Shown here: positions 6,027-8,591 of the stretch, piece after piece | Position numbering within the stretch: position 1 is the stretch's first letter | Layout of the letters: each line of letters starts with the position of its first letter | Source: JBKPNZ01 sp046732895 | GTDB lineage: Bacteria; Actinomycetota; Thermoleophilia; Solirubrobacterales; 70-9 | Assembly: GCA_046732895.1 (NCBI GenBank) | Contig: JBKPNZ010000068.1 | Coordinates: forward strand, 1 to 8,591 | Direction: 5' to 3' | DNA: 8,591 bases | The notes under the pieces: generated by a model | Database searches by the model: none | Seen by the model: the letters and a program-made list of their open reading frames with translations, nothing else | Told to the model about the DNA's origin: nothing | Program-made: the position numbers and the translations under genes

Positions 6027-6682
6027 CCTCGGCCACACGATCCCCGCGCCAGAACCGGGTCAACCCGTTCGGCGAGCTCGTCGCCGTCCCCGACCGCGGT
6101 CACCTCTTCGGCAACCGCGGCAACCTCCACGACGAGCACGGCAACATCCGCCGCCACCACCAGGTGAAGCGCTGGATCTACTGCCGCCTCGAGTTCAAGG
6201 GCCGCCGGCGCCAGATCATGCGCCCGGGTCACTACACCGAGCTCTTCTTCTGGGACGAGCCGACCGCCCTCGCCGCCGGCCATCGTCCCTGCGCCGAGTG
6301 CATGCGCGCCCGCTACAACGAGTTCCGCGACGCGCTCGGTGAGCGGATGCCCGCGACCGAGCTGGATGAGCTTCTCCACCGCGCGCGGATCACCGCCGAC
6401 GGCCGCCGCGTTACCTTCGGCGCGCCGCTCTCAGATCTCCCCGCTGGTGTGATCGTTCTCACTCCCGACACCGGCAAGCCCTATCTCTTCTGGGACGAGC
6501 GGCTGTGGCGCTGGACGTCGTCCGGCTATGGCCCCGGCGCCGAGGCGGAACCGACCCTGCGCGTCGAGGTCCTGACGCCGAAGCCGACGACGGAAGCGAT
6601 CGCCGCGGGCTTCACACCGCGACCTATGGCCAAGCCCGCTTCTCCATCAGCCCCAGGTCGACCGGCAGCGCAACGCCCGTGA
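6023..6682 (+). CDS. Conserved uncharacterised protein with GHRPCAEC motif
   Basis: A 219-residue cytoplasmic protein. I recognise the layout from conserved hypothetical proteins of actinobacteria and proteobacteria (start SPRQNRVNPFGELVAVPDRG, then NRGNLHDEHG at 31-40, QVKRWIYCRLEFKGRRR, FFWDEPTALAAGHRPCAECMR at 75-95 and LTPDTGKPYLFWDERLWRWT at 146-165), but none has an established role that I know. GHRPCAEC (86-93) resembles the GxRPCxxC element of the Ada zinc domain, and C54 may add a ligand, so metal binding is plausible but unproven. The ATG at 6023 overlaps the preceding stop as ATGA, implying translational coupling. The last 17 or so residues are Pro/Ala-rich and overlap the 3' end of the convergent dehydrogenase gene by 59 bases. 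The GC-rich frame is uninterrupted. Confidence 0.8.
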   Translation: MTSATRSPRQNRVNPFGELVAVPDRGHLFGNRGNLHDEHGNIRRHHQVKRWIYCRLEFKGRRRQIMRPGHYTELFFWDEPTALAAGHRPCAECMRARYNEFRDALGERMPATELDELLHRARITADGRRVTFGAPLSDLPAGVIVLTPDTGKPYLFWDERLWRWTSSGYGPGAEAEPTLRVEVLTPKPTTEAIAAGFTPRPMAKPASPSAPGRPAAQRP

Positions 6683-7400
6683 CCGCGCGAGCCGCGGGGG
6701 AGGTGAGCCAGACGACGGTCTCGGTGACCTCCTCCGGCTCGATCAGCCGTTCGATCAGGCTCATGGCTGTGAACTCGGAGAGATCCGCCGATTCGCCCCC
6801 GGCGTCGTCGATCGAGGCGCCCAGCATCGGCGTCTTGACCCAGCCGGGGCAGATCGCGTTGACGGTGACGCCGTCCGGGCCGAGCTCGTTGGCGAGGGTT
6901 CGCATGAGGCCGATCACTCCATGCTTGGAGGCGTTGTAGGCGGCAAAGCCCTGGGAGGCGGTGAGGCCGCAGATGGAGGAGATCAGGACCAGCGAGCGGT
7001 CTCCTTCGGCCTCGCGGAGCTGGGGCACGGCGGCCTTTGCGGTGTGGAAGGCGCCGGTGAGGTTGACGTCGATGACCCGTTGCCAGTCGGCGGGGTCGAG
7101 CTCGTCGATGTGGGCGCCGTCGGCGATGATGCCGGCGTTGGCGACGACGACCTGAGCGGGGCCGAGCTTGTTGCGGAACTCCTGGGCGGCAGCCTGGACA
7201 GCCTCCCAGTCGGTGATGTCGGCGACGACGGTTTCGGCGCTGCCCCCGTCGGCGCGGACCTTCGAGGCAACCGCGCCGAGTTCATCGCCCCGCACGTCCC
7301 ACATCCCGACGCGATCGCCCATCGCGGCGAAGCGGTGGGCATGGGAGGCGCCCATGCCGCTCGCGGCGCCCGTGACCCAGACGATGCGCGGGTCCGTCAT
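6624..7400 (-). CDS. NAD-type short-chain dehydrogenase/reductase
   Basis: A 258-residue classical SDR with a Rossmann fold and normal length. It has the cofactor loop TGAASGMG (10-17), an Asp at the end of strand 2 (D35, in MWDVRG) that favours NAD(H) over NADP(H), ADITD (60-64), NAG (88-90), catalytic-tetrad N113 (DVNLTG), S142 (ISSICG), Y155 and K159 (YNASK), and PGWVKTPM (185-192). All catalytic residues are present, so it should oxidise an alcohol or reduce a ketone; the substrate is not readable. A variable stretch at 196-212 covers the substrate-lid region. The ATG at 7400 overlaps the stop of the decarboxylase-VOC gene as ATGA, so it is co-translated with that gene and probably acts in the same pathway. 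Its 3' end overlaps the convergent + strand gene. Confidence 0.93.
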   Translation of the reverse strand: MTDPRIVWVTGAASGMGASHAHRFAAMGDRVGMWDVRGDELGAVASKVRADGGSAETVVADITDWEAVQAAAQEFRNKLGPAQVVVANAGIIADGAHIDELDPADWQRVIDVNLTGAFHTAKAAVPQLREAEGDRSLVLISSICGLTASQGFAAYNASKHGVIGLMRTLANELGPDGVTVNAICPGWVKTPMLGASIDDAGGESADLSEFTAMSLIERLIEPEEVTETVVWLTSPAARAVTGVALPVDLGLMEKRAWP

Positions 7401-8591
7401 CCGCCGGGGAGGGGAGGGGGCTGAGTGATCTCCACGGTCACGCCGTCGGGGTCGGCGGCATAGAAGGCGCGGACTCCGTGCCAGGCGCCGGGTGCGTCGA
7501 TCGTCGCCGGCTCGCCGCGGACCCCGACGCCCGCGTCGCGCAGGCGCTCGTAGGTGGCGTCGGCGTCGGCCACCCGCATCGAGATGTGAGTGGCACCGGG
7601 GTCGTTCGGCGCGGGGCGGGTGGGGGCTCCGCGCGGTCGCTGGTACTCGATCAGCTCGAGCACCTGGCCGCCGGTGAGGAGCAGGTCGGCCCAGCGGACC
7701 TTGGGATCGGCGATGCCGGTGATCTCGAACTCGGCGCCCTCCGCCTCGCCCCGCGCGCGAACCTCGAGGCCGAGGAGCTCGCAGTAGAAGTGCAGCGAGC
7801 GATCGAGGTCGGCGCAGGTGACCGCGACGTGGTCGAGGGCCGAGACGCGCCAGCCCTCCGAACCGTCCAGATCGCCTGCGCTCCGCAGGCGCTCCGGGAC
7901 CATGTCGCGGGCGAAGACATCCTCGAGCGTCTCGTGCCGGCGAACCAGCTCCGCCTCGCCACCATGGACGAGAACGGTGCCGGGCCGGGGCAGGGCGTTG
8001 AAGTTGGAGGCGGTCGCGTCCTGGTAGGCACCGGTGTCGAGAAAGGCGAGCACGTCGCCCTTTTCGACCGCGGGGAGCTCCGCGGCGGAGATCAGGACGT
8101 CGAGCGCGCAGGTGCGGCCCGTCACGTCGGCGCTGAGCGCGCTCTCGGCAAGGGCGTTGTGCACCGGCAGGCAGGTCCAGCGGTTGAGCTCGAGGTTGAC
8201 GTCGGGGAGGTAGGAGTCGGAGGTGTCGGTCTCGATCCAGACGAGTGGCTCGGGCTCGGCCTGGCGCTTCACGTTGCCGACGGTGGCGAGGTGGATCCCG
8301 GCGTCGGCGTAGACGCCGCGGCCCGGCTCCAGCTCCAGGCGCACCTCACCCGGATCGATTCCGATCCCCTCCAACCGCTCGGCCAGGCGCGGGGTAATCG
8401 CGGCCGCGTACTCGTCGAGCGCCGGAGCGCGGTCGGGCGCGTCGGCGCGCAGAGGCGATCGCCGGCCGAAGGGGTCACGCGGCGCCGGAAACCCGCCGCC
8501 GATGTCGAGCTGGCGCGGACCCCAGTCGCTCCACCGACGCTGGAGCTCGGCGAGCAGATCGGCGAGCGAGTCGATCGACGCGGCCCATACC
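7397..8591 (-). CDS. PLP decarboxylase (fold III) fused to a VOC domain, N-terminus off window
   Basis: Open from the right edge (codon phase starts at 8590) to TGA at 7399-7397: 397 residues, no start codon in the window. Fragment residues 1-235 match the C-terminal part of the diaminopimelate/ornithine decarboxylase superfamily: LDIGGGFP (28-35, phosphate-binding Gly loop), ELEPGRGVYADAG (86-98), GRTCALD (158-164, the Cys segment of the active site) and GDVLAFLDTGAYQ...SNFNALPRP (178-203). The PLP lysine lies outside the window. Residues about 247-390 are a complete two-module VOC domain: LDHVAV (His254), VLELIEY, ATHISMRV, VTVEITQ, with all four His/Glu metal positions kept. The linker (about 235-246) is in frame without interruption. 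Where diaminopimelate decarboxylases usually read CES-D, this has CALD, so the substrate may differ. It is probably cytosolic, coupled to the SDR by ATGA. An internal TTG at 8374 is not a credible start. Confidence 0.82.
   Translation of the reverse strand, partial: VWAASIDSLADLLAELQRRWSDWGPRQLDIGGGFPAPRDPFGRRSPLRADAPDRAPALDEYAAAITPRLAERLEGIGIDPGEVRLELEPGRGVYADAGIHLATVGNVKRQAEPEPLVWIETDTSDSYLPDVNLELNRWTCLPVHNALAESALSADVTGRTCALDVLISAAELPAVEKGDVLAFLDTGAYQDATASNFNALPRPGTVLVHGGEAELVRRHETLEDVFARDMVPERLRSAGDLDGSEGWRVSALDHVAVTCADLDRSLHFYCELLGLEVRARGEAEGAEFEITGIADPKVRWADLLLTGGQVLELIEYQRPRGAPTRPAPNDPGATHISMRVADADATYERLRDAGVGVRGEPATIDAPGAWHGVRAFYAADPDGVTVEITQPPPLPGG

Noticed and set aside
8372..8374. 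TTG at 8374 as start of the decarboxylase-VOC gene
   Set aside because: The frame is open to the right edge, and codons 8590-8375 encode the GGGFP loop expected upstream in this family, so the gene simply continues out of the window.
1..8591. CRISPR arrays, insertion-sequence ends, tRNA genes, phage or defence genes
   Set aside because: I read for short regular repeats, terminal inverted repeats, cloverleaf patterns, transposase or integrase motifs and nuclease motifs and found none.

Overview
The window is GC-rich throughout, densely packed, and rich in GTG starts, ATGA stop/start overlaps and Asp/Glu/Arg/Ala-rich proteins. This fits a high-GC actinobacterium. The style of several products (YCII pair, short secreted protein with a C...RKVKI motif, GT-C-like protein with a WTG...MARGY segment) suggests the Solirubrobacterales/Thermoleophilia. 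That placement is inference from protein style, not from a marker gene. No tRNA, rRNA, CRISPR array, insertion sequence or phage gene was seen.

Layout, left to right. (1) 1-242, + strand: the C-terminal tail of an unrecognised gene. (2) 254-842, - strand: two tandem, nearly identical YCII-domain genes one base apart, read from the 842 end. (3) 942-1343, + strand: a small secreted protein with a plausible promoter and a clear ribosome binding site. (4) 1394-1831, - strand: a VOC/glyoxalase-fold protein, convergent with gene 3; a hairpin lies between the two stops. (5) 1995-3431, - strand: a membrane-anchored diguanylate cyclase with a CHASE-like sensor region. (6) 3523-6682, + strand: a probable three-gene run of a glycolipid-binding-domain protein, a polytopic GT-C-like membrane protein and a conserved uncharacterised protein with an HRPCAEC motif; the last two overlap by ATGA. 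(7) 6624-8591, - strand: an NAD-type short-chain dehydrogenase translationally coupled (ATGA) behind a fold-III PLP decarboxylase fused to a C-terminal VOC domain; the decarboxylase runs off the right edge.

How the genes may work together. The glycolipid-binding protein and the membrane glycosyltransferase-like protein could both serve envelope glycolipid or glycan metabolism; this rests only on adjacency and family. The diguanylate cyclase starts divergently from them and could sense an extracellular signal. The right-hand pair looks like a two-step metabolic unit: decarboxylation of an amino-acid-like substrate, a VOC-type reaction on the same polypeptide, and an NAD-dependent redox step. 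Its substrate cannot be read from the sequence. This pair is the most unusual item in the window. No defence system or mobile element was found.
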